NCBI RefSeq assembly: GCF_003931915.1
Contig: NZ_RSAA01000035.1
Location: 310,001 to 374,000, forward strand
Reading direction: 5' to 3'
Origin: Saccharopolyspora rhizosphaerae
Lineage (GTDB): Bacteria > Actinomycetota > Actinomycetes > Mycobacteriales > Pseudonocardiaceae
Length of the DNA: 64,000 bases
Under the pieces are notes generated by a model. The model searched no databases, was not told the origin of the DNA, and saw only the letters and a program-made list of their open reading frames with translations. Within the stretch, counting starts at the first letter, position 1. Each line of letters begins with the position of its first letter. This document shows positions 36,801-44,968 of this stretch, one piece after another. Made by a program: the position numbers and the translations under genes.

Positions 36801-37111
36801 GCGAAGCGGACGACTCCGTAGAGCCCGTCGTGGTCGGTGAGCGCGATGGCCTCCAGCCCGAGTCGCGCGGCCTCCTCGACCAGTTCCTCCGGGTGCGCGG
36901 CACCGTCGAGGAAGCTGAAGTTGGAGTGCGCGTGCAGCTCGGCGTAGGGCACCCGGCCGCCCGGCGGTACCGCACCTCGCCCGCCCTCGCGAGGCGTGGC
37001 GCGAGGACGGGACGGCGGGGAGTCCTCACGACCGGCATCGCGCGGCACCTCCTTGCCGGAGAGGGCCTTCTCCAGCTCCGACCACCTCTGGGGCGGGTTG
37101 AACCAACTCAT
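33830..37111 (-). CDS. dnaE2: DnaE2, error-prone DNA polymerase III alpha subunit
   Basis: A 1,093-residue C-family polymerase for damage-induced translesion synthesis, working with ImuB and ImuA'. The N-terminal PHP domain shows YAELHAHSNFSFLDG (residues 56-70) and ALTDHDGLYG. The polymerase core shows PDIDIDIESGRREEVIQYVY near residues 448-468 with catalytic aspartates, and VLQWDKDDCAAVGLVKFDLLG, GSVHPYIRRRNDQE. The C-terminus has an OB-fold (VLVGGAVTHRQRPGTAGGI). The length matches DnaE2 rather than replicative DnaE1. The ATG at 37111 has AGGAG about 12 bases upstream, inside an SOS-like box. It follows imuB by 74 bases on the same strand. Confidence 0.96.
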   Translation of the reverse strand: MSWFNPPQRWSELEKALSGKEVPRDAGREDSPPSRPRATPREGGRGAVPPGGRVPYAELHAHSNFSFLDGAAHPEELVEEAARLGLEAIALTDHDGLYGVVRFAEAAKEHDVRTAFGAELSLGLTQPQNGIPDPEGGHLLVLARDLDGYASLCRAISTAQLRGEEKGRPEYRLEELAAEAAGHWQVLTGCRKGAVQLALASGGVDAAAAELDRLVGLFGREHVTVELTDHGLPTDSARNDVLAELADRAGLSTVATTGAHLAGPERARLAGVVAAVRARRSLDEMDGWLPAWAGNHLRSGAEMAERFARYPGAVQRAAEMGKSFAFDLSLVAPELPPFDVPAGHTEISHLREQTYLGALERCGPPQAAPEAYRQIEHELAVIEELDFPGYFLVVHDIVQFCRRENILCQGRGSAANSAVCFALRITNADPVRYRLLFERFLAPERDGPPDIDIDIESGRREEVIQYVYAKHGRTHAAQVANVIGYRPKSAVRDVARALGYSPGQQDAWSKEIEHWGPLPEDSDVPDAVRELADELMGFPRHLGIHSGGMVICHQPVSEVCPVEWARMPGRTVLQWDKDDCAAVGLVKFDLLGLGMLSALHHAIDMTREHHGVEVDLGELDLSDPEVYAMLCRADAIGVFQVESRAQLATLPRLKPREFYDLVVEVALIRPGPIQGGSVHPYIRRRNDQEEWDYEHPLMKDALQKTLGVPLFQEQLMQLAVDLAGFTPAEADQLRRAMGAKRSAERMERLRGRLFEGMAANGIDGELAEHLYQRMLAFANYGFPESHALSFALLVFASAWFKCYYPAAFCAALLKAQPMGFYSPQSLVADARRHGVVVHGPDINASRVHADLEQDDTSTGGQAVRIGLSSVRKLGEDLAETLVAERAEHGPFADMVDVARRVRLTAPQVEALATAGAFDCFGLTRREALWNAAAVARERPDRLPGTTASSSAPALPGMDGVERAAADVWATGVSPDSYPVQFVRDRLDELGALPASRLSEVEHGTRVLVGGAVTHRQRPGTAGGITFLNLEDETGTVNVVCSPGLWARYRKVGRTSAALLVRGVVERTEEVINLRADRLQKLNIHVPSESRDFH

Positions 37112-37118
37112 GGACCTA

Positions 37119-37134
37119 GTGAACTCCTGTTCGA
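37119..37134 (-). promoter_or_regulatory. Imperfect SOS (LexA) box directly upstream of dnaE2
   Basis: On the minus strand it reads TCGAACAGGAGTTCAC, matching the actinobacterial consensus TCGAAC-N4-GTTCGA at 10 of 12 fixed positions. It ends seven bases before the dnaE2 ATG and includes the AGGAG ribosome binding site, so LexA bound here would also block translation-proximal sequence. Confidence 0.45.
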
Positions 37135-37167
37135 ACGATCTGCGCCACCGAACTTCCCGGGTTTCAC

Positions 37168-37183
37168 TCGAACGAGCGTTCCC
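37168..37183 (-). promoter_or_regulatory. Second imperfect SOS-like box between imuB and dnaE2
   Basis: The plus strand reads TCGAACGAGCGTTCCC, again 10 of 12 to TCGAAC-N4-GTTCGA. It lies in the 74-base gap between the imuB stop and dnaE2, about 57 bases before the dnaE2 start. This suggests that dnaE2 has its own LexA-responsive promoter besides readthrough from imuA'. Confidence 0.45.
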
Positions 37184-37185
37184 CG

Positions 37186-38847
37186 CTACCGGTAGGCCCC
37201 TTGGACCCACCAGTCCCCGCGCTCGTGCACCAGCAGCAGCGCCACCTCGTCGTCGGCCCCCTCTTCGGCCGAGTCGTCCGCACCCAGCACGACCTGGAGG
37301 CGGACCTGGGCGCGCGGCGGGGCCTGCGCCTCCGGGGCGGTCTGGCCAGGACCACCGGCCAGCAGGTCCACCCACCAGCGCTCGGCGAGCGGCCAGGGAC
37401 CAGCCCAGCCGGCCACCGCGCGCGACCTGCCACCACCGACCTCGACCCGGTGCGGCGCAGCGGAAAGCCCCGTCCGCGCGGTGATCCACACCGGTTCACC
37501 GGACTCGTCGAGCACCCTCACCGGCCACGGATCGCCCGGCACCACCGTCGGCGAGGGGGCCGGGATCCGGCCCGGCCAGGGCGGGTCGGCGGGCAGCGCA
37601 GACCGCCGCTCGTCGCCCCACGGCACGAACCGCACCTGGTCGCGGGGGTCGCGGCCGCCCCCGAGGACTCCGGTCAGCACGGCCTCCGGGCCGAGCATGC
37701 CCTGCACCCGCGCGAAGGCCCGGCCCGCACGCGCGGCGGCCTCCCCGGTGGCCGAGCTGAGCAGGTCCAGCTGCAGACCTCCTGCGCCCACGACCTCCTC
37801 GGGACGCAGGCTCAGCTCGTCGAGCCCCGCGGTGGGCCGATCTCCGCGGGTCCGCCCGTTGAGCCAGCCGTCGAGCTGCCAGCGGACCCGGTCGGCGGTC
37901 GCCGCCGGGGTCAGCGGCTCCGCGCACCGCCAGGTCCGGTGCAGCTCCTCGCCGTTCTCGGTGCGCGCCGAGATGCCCAGGCGGGTGCAGGCCAGGCCGA
38001 GATCACCCAGCTTGGCGTGCAGCTCATCAGCGAGGACCTTGGCCACGAACGCGGCTCGGTCCACCCGGTCCACCGGAGGGTCGAGCTCCTCGGTGACCAC
38101 CAGCTCGGGCGGCGGCCGCCGCCGCTTGACCGGGCGCTCCTCCCGGCCACCCGCGGCCCGGTGCGCCAGCAGGGCCGCCTGGCCGAACCTGGTCGCCACG
38201 TCCGAGGAGTCCAGCGCGGCGAACTCGCCGAGGGTGCGGATCCCCAACCGGCGCAACAGGTCCACGAGTTCCGGCTGCTCGGCGGCCTGCTTCTGGCCGA
38301 GCCGGTCGGCGAGCTGCTCGACCTCCTCGATCGGCAGCGGGGCGAGGAAGTCCCGGCTGCCCCCAGGTTCGACGTGACGGGTGTGGCGAGCCGCGAGGAT
38401 CGCGGCGAACAGCCCGTCGGCGACCCCGATCCGGCACTCCACCCCGGTCTGCGCGTCGATCTCGTCGACGAGCTTCTCGGCAGCGGTCACCTCCCCGCGG
38501 AAGTAGCGGGCAGGCCCCCGGGCGGGCACGGCGACCAGACCGGGGCGGACGACCTCGACACCCGGCACCAGTTCCTCGACCGCGACCACGACCGACTCGA
38601 AGAGCCGCACGTCCCGCGCCGGGTCGTGCTCGCAGACGACGAGCTCCGGGCAGCGGCCCTGCGCCTCACGGCGGCGCATCCCCCGGCGCACGCCGCTCTC
38701 CCGGGCGGTCGCCGAGCAGGCGACGACCCGGTTCGCAGCGAAAACCGCTGCGGGGACGAGGGGTTCGAGTTCCGCGGCACGCGCGGCGGCCACCACCGGC
38801 CAGTCCGGGCACCACACGACGATCCTGCGGGCGGGCACGTCGCTCAC
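37186..38847 (-). CDS. imuB: ImuB, Y-family polymerase homolog (catalytically inactive scaffold)
   Basis: A 553-residue Y-family-like protein. ImuB links the sliding clamp, ImuA' and DnaE2 in the mutasome. The N-terminus ARRIVVWCPDWPVVAA lacks the paired acidic residues of active Y-family polymerases at that point, as expected for ImuB. AARESGVRRGMRRREAQGRCPELV is the typical second segment, and the C-terminal extension is long and weakly conserved. The start is the GTG at 38847, whose GTGA overlaps the TGA of imuA', indicating translational coupling. The open frame extends 30 codons further upstream only as shadow sequence. Confidence 0.9.
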   Translation of the reverse strand: MSDVPARRIVVWCPDWPVVAAARAAELEPLVPAAVFAANRVVACSATARESGVRRGMRRREAQGRCPELVVCEHDPARDVRLFESVVVAVEELVPGVEVVRPGLVAVPARGPARYFRGEVTAAEKLVDEIDAQTGVECRIGVADGLFAAILAARHTRHVEPGGSRDFLAPLPIEEVEQLADRLGQKQAAEQPELVDLLRRLGIRTLGEFAALDSSDVATRFGQAALLAHRAAGGREERPVKRRRPPPELVVTEELDPPVDRVDRAAFVAKVLADELHAKLGDLGLACTRLGISARTENGEELHRTWRCAEPLTPAATADRVRWQLDGWLNGRTRGDRPTAGLDELSLRPEEVVGAGGLQLDLLSSATGEAAARAGRAFARVQGMLGPEAVLTGVLGGGRDPRDQVRFVPWGDERRSALPADPPWPGRIPAPSPTVVPGDPWPVRVLDESGEPVWITARTGLSAAPHRVEVGGGRSRAVAGWAGPWPLAERWWVDLLAGGPGQTAPEAQAPPRAQVRLQVVLGADDSAEEGADDEVALLLVHERGDWWVQGAYR

Positions 38848-39551
38848 CCCGCCACCGCGCGCAGGTGCGCCCGCACGGCAGGGCGCTCTTCGACACCGGC
38901 GACCGACCCGTCGCGGGACGGCAGCAGCACCCGGCAAGAACGCGGGCGGGACGCCGCACCACGCCCTTCGGCGTGCACCGCGACATCGCGTTCGCGCAGG
39001 TGACCGTGGCCATGACCGAGGCCGCGCCAGCGCGCGCCGGAGCAGCGCAGCTGCACCTCCGCGCCCGGCCAGCGCCCGAACGGGAGCAGCACGGAACCAC
39101 GGTTGCGCGCCCGCGCGGAGAGCCTGCGGGCATCGGAGTCGAGCACCTGCCCGGTGCCGCCGACCACCACCAGGTCGACCCCGTCCAGCAGCGCGGCGAT
39201 CACGCCCGCCGGGTCCGAACCCGGCTGCGGCACCACCGCGAGCCGATCCAACGACAACCCAGCCTCAGCAGCGGCGACCAGGTTGATGCCGGGCAGCCCC
39301 ACCACGGCAGCCCAGGAACCCTTCGCCGAGGCCTCCGACAACAGCGCGAAGAGCAGCGACACCGATCCGTGCACCGCCACCGTGCTGCCACGGCGCAAAC
39401 CTGGCCATGGCAGCACGGCGGCGAGTTCCGCCCGCGTCGGCAGCACCCGGCCCGCACCCGGGACACCGCCCGCTTCGACGTGCGGCACACCCACGGACAC
39501 CCCGTCCACCGCGGGCGCGTCCAGCGCCGTCGAAGACATCATCGCGGACAT
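38844..39551 (-). CDS. imuA': ImuA', RecA-like partner of the mutasome
   Basis: A 235-residue protein at the position and with the features of ImuA' (mycobacterial imuA'). It is RecA/SulA-like with VLPWPGLRRGSTVAVHGSVSLLFALL (P-loop region, degenerate) and AAVVGLPGINLVAAAEAGLSLDRLAVV. The strict Walker A lysine-serine is absent in this form, in line with a structural role. I chose the ATG at 39551 with GGGAGG six bases upstream; an in-frame GTG lies five codons earlier. A perfect SOS box lies about 170 bases upstream. Its stop overlaps the imuB start. Confidence 0.82.
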   Translation of the reverse strand: MSAMMSSTALDAPAVDGVSVGVPHVEAGGVPGAGRVLPTRAELAAVLPWPGLRRGSTVAVHGSVSLLFALLSEASAKGSWAAVVGLPGINLVAAAEAGLSLDRLAVVPQPGSDPAGVIAALLDGVDLVVVGGTGQVLDSDARRLSARARNRGSVLLPFGRWPGAEVQLRCSGARWRGLGHGHGHLRERDVAVHAEGRGAASRPRSCRVLLPSRDGSVAGVEERPAVRAHLRAVAG

Positions 39552-39722
39552 CGCCACCCTCCCCACGTACGTGACCGCGGTGGGTGCCCGACCCCGGCGC
39601 GGGCACCCACGAACACAGCCGCTGCGGGGAAGGCAGCGGTGGAGTCAGCGCTGCGCCTGCACCCTGCGCACAGCGCCCACTCCATCGGAGCGGCCGACCC
39701 CGACACCGGCCGTTCCCGATCT

Positions 39723-39738
39723 TCGAACTTCCGTTCGA
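39723..39738. promoter_or_regulatory. Perfect SOS (LexA) box of the imuA'-imuB-dnaE2 cassette
   Basis: TCGAACTTCCGTTCGA matches the actinobacterial/Gram-positive LexA consensus TCGAAC-N4-GTTCGA at all 12 fixed positions. It lies about 170 bases upstream of the imuA' start on the correct side, implying a long untranslated leader or a promoter just downstream. Confidence 0.85.
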
Positions 39739-39995
39739 ACAAGTCCAGTTAACCCTGCCCGCGCGGGGTTCGTCAAGGGCCTCGGGGAACATTAGTTCGA
39801 ACGGGTTGTTCAGGTGAGTCGCGGTGACGGAGCGTCTCCAGGTCCTGGCAGCGGGCGCGGGCCGCAGGCTGATCAGGGCAGGTCAGGACGGCCCTGCCGC
39901 TGCCGACCGAGCCCGCGATGCCTCCACGCTGCCGGGCGAGACCGCAGCACGACCACCCACGGCACCACCGCCGCTCAGCGGGCGCCCCTGGAACG

Positions 39996-40032
39996 CGACG
40001 AGCCCCGGCCTGAGTCAGGCCGGGGCTCGTCG
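39996..40032 (-). terminator. 18-bp perfect stem ending purN-purH
   Basis: Arms CGACGAGCCCCGGCCTGA (39996-40013) and TCAGGCCGGGGCTCGTCG (40015-40032) pair perfectly around a single G, so a few inner pairs must open. It starts 12 bases past the purH stop. Confidence 0.8.
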
Positions 40033-40044
40033 GAGAGGACTTCG

Positions 40045-41610
40045 TCAGTGGGCGAAGTGGCGGGTGCCCGTGAGGTAGACCGGCACCCCGGCCGCCTCCG
40101 CAGCCGCGATGACCTCGTCGTCGCGCACCGAGCCGCCCGGCTGGACGACCGCGCGGACACCGGCGTCCAGCAGGACCTGCAGGCCGTCGGGGAACGGGAA
40201 GAACGCGTCCGAGGCCGCGACCGAGCCCTTGGCGCGGTCACCGGCGCGGGAGACCGCCAACCGGGCCGAGTCGACCCGGTTCACCTGGCCCATGCCCACG
40301 CCCACGGTCGCTCCGGCGTCGGCGAGCAGGATCGCGTTGGACTTCACCGCGCGGCAGGCGCGCCAAGCGAACTTCAGGTCGGCCAGCGTCGCCTCGTCCA
40401 CCGGGGAACCGGTCGCCAGCGTCCAGTTCGCCGGGTCGTCGCCCTCGGCGTCGATCGCGTCCGAACCCTGCACCAGCATGCCGCCGGAGATCGCGCGCAT
40501 CTCGACCCGGCCGCTCTGCGGCGGCTGAGCGGTCAGGATGCGGATGTTCTTCTTCTTGCTCAGCACGTCCACCGCGCCGTCGGCGTAACCGGGGGCCACC
40601 ACGACCTCGGTGAAGATCTCCGCGACCTGCTCGGCCATCGCCACCGACACCTCGCGGTTGGTGGCGATCACACCGCCGAAGGCGCTCACCGGGTCGCACT
40701 CGTGCGCCTTGCGGTGGGCGGCGGCGATGTCGTCGGCGACCGCGATGCCGCACGGGTTGGCGTGCTTGATGATCGCGACGCACGGCTCGTCGTGGTCGTG
40801 CGCGGAACGCCACGCGGCGTCGGCGTCGACGTAGTTGTTGTAGGACATCTCCTTGCCGTGCAGCTGCGCGGCAGCGGCCAGGCCAGTGGCCTCCCCGCCC
40901 GAGACGTACAGCGCGGCGGGCTGGTGCGGGTTCTCGCCGTAGCGCAGCGCCGAGCGCCGCTGCCAGGTCTCGCCGAGCCAGCCCGGGAACGTGGAGTCGT
41001 CACCGGTGGGGACCTTGCTCATCCAGGTCGCCACCGCCACGTCGTAGGACGCGGTGTGCCGGAACGCCTCAGCGGCCAGCTCGACCCGGTCGGGCATGGT
41101 GAAACCGCCCGCGCGGACCTCCTCGAGCACCCACTCGTACCGGCTCGGGTCCACCACGACCGCGAGGTTGGCGTGGTTCTTCGCCGAGGCGCGCACCATC
41201 GCCGGCCCGCCGATGTCGATCTGCTCGATCACCTCGTCCTGCGACGCGCCCGAGGCCACCGTCTGCACGAACGGGTAGAGGTTGACCACCAGCAGGTCGA
41301 ACGGAGCGATCTCCAGCTCGTCCAGCTGCTGGGCGTGGGTCTCCCGGCGCAGGTCCGCGAGCAGCCCCGCGTGCACCCGCGGGTGCAGCGTCTTGACCCG
41401 GCCGTCCAGCGCTTCGGGGAAGCCGGTGAGCTCCTCGACGGGCGTGACCGGCACGCCCGCGTCGGCGATGGCACGCGCGGTGCCGCCGGTGGAGACGATC
41501 TCCACGCCGGCGGCGTGCAGCCCAGTGGCCAGCTCCAGCAGACCCGACTTGTCCGACACGCCGATCAGCGCGCGCCGAACCGGGCGCCGCTCCTGGGAGT
41601 TCGCGGTCAC
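40045..41610 (-). CDS. purH: PurH, bifunctional AICAR formyltransferase / IMP cyclohydrolase
   Basis: A 521-residue enzyme for the last two steps of purine synthesis: AICAR to FAICAR with 10-formyl-THF, then ring closure to IMP. The N-terminal IMP-cyclohydrolase (MGS-like) domain has [16 protein letters not shown] and [24 protein letters not shown]. The transformylase domain has [38 protein letters not shown] and the C-terminal [14 protein letters not shown]. The GTG at 41610 overlaps the purN stop as GTGA, so the two are translationally coupled. A strong terminator follows. Confidence 0.97.
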   Translation of the reverse strand: MTANSQERRPVRRALIGVSDKSGLLELATGLHAAGVEIVSTGGTARAIADAGVPVTPVEELTGFPEALDGRVKTLHPRVHAGLLADLRRETHAQQLDELEIAPFDLLVVNLYPFVQTVASGASQDEVIEQIDIGGPAMVRASAKNHANLAVVVDPSRYEWVLEEVRAGGFTMPDRVELAAEAFRHTASYDVAVATWMSKVPTGDDSTFPGWLGETWQRRSALRYGENPHQPAALYVSGGEATGLAAAAQLHGKEMSYNNYVDADAAWRSAHDHDEPCVAIIKHANPCGIAVADDIAAAHRKAHECDPVSAFGGVIATNREVSVAMAEQVAEIFTEVVVAPGYADGAVDVLSKKKNIRILTAQPPQSGRVEMRAISGGMLVQGSDAIDAEGDDPANWTLATGSPVDEATLADLKFAWRACRAVKSNAILLADAGATVGVGMGQVNRVDSARLAVSRAGDRAKGSVAASDAFFPFPDGLQVLLDAGVRAVVQPGGSVRDDEVIAAAEAAGVPVYLTGTRHFAH

Positions 41611-42200
41611 GGGATACTCACCTTCCGTCCCTGCACGGTCCACCCGTGCAACGCCAGCTTCTTCACAGTGCCGACCAGCAGCCGCCGCTCGACTGCCTTG
41701 ATCCGCTCGTGGAGGCTCGCCTCGTCGTCATCGGGCAGAACCTCGACGGCTTCCTGGGCCAAGATCGGCCCGGTGTCCACGCCGGCGTCCACCACGAACA
41801 GGGTGCAGCCTGTGACGCGAACTCCACACTCCAGCGCATCACGCACCCCGTGCATGCCGGGGAACGAGGGAAGCAGCGCTGGGTGGCTGTTGAGGTACCG
41901 GCCGTCGTAGCGTGCCAGGAACTCGCTCCCGACGAGCTTCATGAACCCGGCGGAGACCACCAGGTCTGGCTCGTGCTCAGCGCACGCCTCGGTCAGCGCG
42001 CGGTCCCACTCCTCGCGGGAAGCGTGGTCACCGACCTTGCGGACGAACGTGGGGATGCCTGCGCGCTCGGCGCGGGCCAGCCCCTCGATGCCGTCGCGGT
42101 CGGCGCCCACGGCGACCACCTCGACCGGGTAGTCGGGTTCGCGGGTGGCGTCGAGCAGGGCCTGCAGCAGAGTTCCGGAACCGGAGACGAGCACGACCAC
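41607..42200 (-). CDS. purN: PurN, phosphoribosylglycinamide (GAR) formyltransferase
   Basis: Converts GAR to formyl-GAR with 10-formyl-THF. The frame begins [17 protein letters not shown] and carries the catalytic [12 protein letters not shown] (Asn-His), [20 protein letters not shown] (catalytic Asp) and ends by overlapping purH. From GTG 42200 the protein has 197 residues. The same frame stays plausible for 25 more codons upstream (STPDQPSTAAHPNRLTTANP), and the only start-like codon there is CTG at 42275, placed seven bases after AGGAG. A CTG start, giving 222 residues, is therefore possible. Confidence 0.93.
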   Translation of the reverse strand: MVVLVSGSGTLLQALLDATREPDYPVEVVAVGADRDGIEGLARAERAGIPTFVRKVGDHASREEWDRALTEACAEHEPDLVVSAGFMKLVGSEFLARYDGRYLNSHPALLPSFPGMHGVRDALECGVRVTGCTLFVVDAGVDTGPILAQEAVEVLPDDDEASLHERIKAVERRLLVGTVKKLALHGWTVQGRKVSIP

Positions 42201-42371
42201 CCGCGCCGGGTTCGCGGTCGTGAGCCGGTTCGGGTGCGCGGCGGTGCTCGGCTGGTCGGGCGTACTCGGGTTCAGCGTTCGCTCCTGACATGCCTCGGCA
42301 CGATCTCCCCCGCAGCGTAAGACCTGGTTGCGGGGTCGGCTCCGGCAGGGGCCGGGCGAGTGGCGCAGCGC

Positions 42372-43769
42372 TCACCGCCGATCGCGCGGCGCGGGCTCCT
42401 CCCCGTCCGGCTCGGCGTCGAACTCCTCCGCCGCGACCTCCGGGTCGCTGTCGGATTCCGAACGTGCCACGGGGATTTCGGCGATCAGCTCGTCGAGGTC
42501 GGTGTAGGCGAAGTCCTCGTCGTCGGCTTCGGTCTCCGGGACTGGATCGATGTCCTCCGCCTCCTGGAACTCGTCGGTGGCGAAGGTGCTCAGCGCCGGG
42601 TCGTCGGGTTCCTCCGCACCGCCGAGCCACGTCATCGCCAACGCCGGGATCGCCAGCCAGCACAGCGTCGCCAGCGCCAGAGCGACCGGGTGGAACGACA
42701 CGTCACCGACAGGGCCGTTGCCGAGACGACCACCGGCGACCACCGCCAGCACCAGCACGGCCAGCGCGGCCACCCCGGCCGCGACCAGCACCACCACCAG
42801 TCGGCGGCCGAGCGGGCCGGGAACGCGCCGCGCGACCAGTCCCACCACCATCCCCACGAGCAGCGGGAGGAGCAACGACGCGGACCACCACACCGCGGGG
42901 CCGTCGCCCGGGAGCACGGCCAGCAGCGGCAGGTCCGGCAGCGGGCCCGAGGTGTGCTGCAGCGGCTGGACGACCTGGGAGCCGATCGAGAACCCGCTGC
43001 CCGCGGCGAAGGCCCAGCCCGCGACCACCGCGTTCGGCAGGTAGAGCAGCGTGAGCACGGTGGCCCCGACCGCGTCTCCGCCACCGCCCATCCGCTCCAT
43101 CGACGCGACCATCTCCGGGGCCGACACCGCGATCGCGGCCAGCAGCACGCCCGCGCCGACGGCGAGCACGATGGCGATGGTCAGCAAGCCGATCCGCAGG
43201 CCCGTCCACACGTAGGCGTCGGTGCGCTCCCACAGCAGGTAGAACAGGCCGCAGCGGTTGGCGACACCGGCGGTCGCGGCGATCGCGGCGGTCAGGCCGC
43301 AGCTCAGGAAGGCCTCCACCGGGACCGCGCTGAACGGTCCGTCCAGCAGCAGCGCGAACACCGCGCCCACGGAGGCGTGCACCAGACCCATCGTCGCGAT
43401 CACCGGGAACGCCTGGTCCGGGCGGCGCAGCCGACACCGGCGGGCGACGAACGCCGAAGCGGACGCGACCAGCAGCACCGCGCCGATCGTGGGCAACATC
43501 GGCAGCACGCTCAGCGGAGCTCCGGCGATGACCAGCGGCGACTGGTAGAGCGCCAGCCAGCCGGGCAGCGCTGCCGCCAGGACCACCAGCGGGTCGAGGC
43601 TCGCCCCGCTCGCGGCGCCGACCACCAGCGCGAGCAGGACCGCGACCGCGAGGAAGCAGATCAGCGGGACCGCGCTGACGACGGCGATGAACAACCACCG
43701 CCGCAGACCCTGCTTCCGGTCGGGATGGCCCGTGGCCGTGGCGTGAGGGTTCGGATCCAGCGCAGACAC
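42372..43769 (-). CDS. DUF6350 integral membrane protein
   Basis: A large protein (465 residues from GTG 43769) with about ten hydrophobic helices, for example WLFIAVVSAVPLICFLAVAV and LGRRLVVVLVAAGVAALAV, and a long acidic cytoplasmic tail (VPETEADDEDFAYTDLDELI). DUF6350 proteins occur in actinobacteria and are regularly encoded beside purN and sucCD, as here. Function unknown. The start is uncertain: an open frame continues to 43865 without a clear ribosome binding site, and Val-Ser-Ala-Leu-Asp at 43769 is the most plausible. Confidence 0.8.
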   Translation of the reverse strand: MSALDPNPHATATGHPDRKQGLRRWLFIAVVSAVPLICFLAVAVLLALVVGAASGASLDPLVVLAAALPGWLALYQSPLVIAGAPLSVLPMLPTIGAVLLVASASAFVARRCRLRRPDQAFPVIATMGLVHASVGAVFALLLDGPFSAVPVEAFLSCGLTAAIAATAGVANRCGLFYLLWERTDAYVWTGLRIGLLTIAIVLAVGAGVLLAAIAVSAPEMVASMERMGGGGDAVGATVLTLLYLPNAVVAGWAFAAGSGFSIGSQVVQPLQHTSGPLPDLPLLAVLPGDGPAVWWSASLLLPLLVGMVVGLVARRVPGPLGRRLVVVLVAAGVAALAVLVLAVVAGGRLGNGPVGDVSFHPVALALATLCWLAIPALAMTWLGGAEEPDDPALSTFATDEFQEAEDIDPVPETEADDEDFAYTDLDELIAEIPVARSESDSDPEVAAEEFDAEPDGEEPAPRDRR

Positions 43770-43936
43770 GCGACCGAATGTCGCACCACCCCTGCTGCGA
43801 ACGGCCCCGAACACGCCAGCGCCTCCGCCCATCGGGCGACGGGGTCCTGCGCCCAGCGACCACACGGGTCGGCCGTGGCGGTGTCACCTGGAACTTCCGC
43901 GCATTCGGGGAAAGGGCGGACGCGGTGCCTCGGAGG

Positions 43937-44785
43937 TCAGTACTGGGACGGGTTCGCGCCCGGGTGCGGCATCTGGCGGGTGCCCTGCGGGCCGTTGTCC
44001 TGCTCCGACCCGCCCTGCGGACGCGGAGGTTGACCACCCTGCTGCTGGCCGCCCGGCTGACCTGGTTTCTGCACCGGGCCCGACTGGGGGCCGGGCCGAC
44101 TCTGGTGCGGACCGCTGGACTCCGGGTTCGACGAGGTGAAGCCGTCGGAGGACGGGTTCCAGCCGCCCGGCTGGCCCGAGGACTGCTGCGAGGGCTGCCC
44201 ACCGCTGCTCGGGTTCCACGGCGGCGGACCGCCGAACTGGGCGCCGGGCTGGGCCTGCGGGCTCCAGCCGGGGCCGGGCGGCCCACCGGGACCCGGTCGC
44301 GCACCGCCGGAACCACCGGGACCACCCGGGCCGCGCGGACCCTGCGGGTACGGCGGCTGGCCGTGGGGCGCGGGCTTCGGGGAGGACCTCTCACCGCCCT
44401 TGATCACACCGCCCTCGCTGAGCAGCACGCCCACCACGGCGGCCAGCTGGGCGAGCGCGAGCACCATCAGCACCGGCACCAGGCCGGAGGCGGTGCCGCG
44501 CACGACGTCCTGCAGCAGCGCCAGCGCGGCGTAGGCGGACAGCGGCACGGCGACGAACAGGGCGTCCGGCGTCTTCGGGACGAAGCGCAGACCGGCCAGC
44601 GCGGCGGAGCAGATCAGGCCGACTCCGGCCATGCTGCCCATCAGGGCACCGACCCCGTCGTCGAAGAAGCCGAGCAGGTAACCGACAACGCCGGCGCCGC
44701 CCGCCACCAAGGCCAGGACTTCTCTCAGCTCGAACGAACGACGAACACCGTCGGTGTTCGACTGTTGCGGGTACGGCGCGGACAT
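43937..44785 (-). CDS. DUF5336 membrane protein with Pro/Gly/Gln-rich tail
   Basis: A 282-residue protein. Four transmembrane segments occupy residues 20-125 (VLALVAGGAGVVGYLLGFF, VGALMGSMAGVGLICSAAL, ALFVAVPLSAYAALALL, GLVPVLMVLALAQLAAVVG). A low-complexity tail of about 150 residues follows, rich in Pro, Gly, Gln and Ser (GGPPGPGWSPQAQPGAQFGG). This matches the actinobacterial DUF5336 family. Function unknown. Such tails may bind the cell wall or other proteins. The ATG at 44785 has GAGGAG 13 bases upstream. It lies between sucD and DUF6350 on the same strand. Confidence 0.78.
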   Translation of the reverse strand: MSAPYPQQSNTDGVRRSFELREVLALVAGGAGVVGYLLGFFDDGVGALMGSMAGVGLICSAALAGLRFVPKTPDALFVAVPLSAYAALALLQDVVRGTASGLVPVLMVLALAQLAAVVGVLLSEGGVIKGGERSSPKPAPHGQPPYPQGPRGPGGPGGSGGARPGPGGPPGPGWSPQAQPGAQFGGPPPWNPSSGGQPSQQSSGQPGGWNPSSDGFTSSNPESSGPHQSRPGPQSGPVQKPGQPGGQQQGGQPPRPQGGSEQDNGPQGTRQMPHPGANPSQY

Positions 44786-44880
44786 GACGGGATCGGACTC
44801 CTCGGAGGCACTCGAATGGGCGTGCTGATCGACGGTACCGAATCCCCGCTCAGCAGGGCGGCCCGCCCGACCGGCTCGCA

Positions 44881-44945
44881 GACGCCGTCGGGGCCGGGTC
44901 CCCGGAGACGCCGTCGGAGCCGGGTCCCCGGAGGGACCCGGCCCC
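44881..44945 (-). terminator. Duplicated terminator arm after sucCD
   Basis: A 26-base unit occurs twice in tandem (44881-44906 and 44907-44932) with one difference. It is followed by GGGACCCGGCCCC (44933-44945), the exact reverse complement of GGGGCCGGGTCCC inside the first unit (44890-44902). The second unit pairs nearly as well and nearer. So two alternative hairpins share one 3' arm. It lies 24 bases past the sucD stop. Confidence 0.6.
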
Positions 44946-44968
44946 GAACGCACGAGGTCGACGCGGGC

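Larger units (their letters stand above)
39552..40044. other. Intergenic region with SOS box and purH terminator
   Basis: 493 bases between imuA' and the end of purH, both leftward. It contains the perfect SOS box at 39723-39738 and the strong purH hairpin at 39996-40032. Other open frames here are Arg/Pro-rich. A short leftward frame beginning MFERKFEDRERP just after the SOS box has no ribosome binding site that I can see. Confidence 0.5.

Noticed and set aside
39539..39742. A leftward frame MFERKFEDRERP directly after the SOS box
   Set aside because: No ribosome binding site and no match to any SOS gene; it overlaps the imuA' start in another phase. Kept only as part of the leader.
39814..41910. 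A rightward open frame of about 700 codons across purH and part of purN
   Set aside because: It is antisense to two well-identified overlapping genes and reads as Arg/Val/His/Gly-rich low-complexity text.
42028..42290. A leftward ATG (MSGANAEPEY) just upstream of purN
   Set aside because: It is in a different frame from the GAR transformylase motifs and runs into Arg/Gly-rich sequence.
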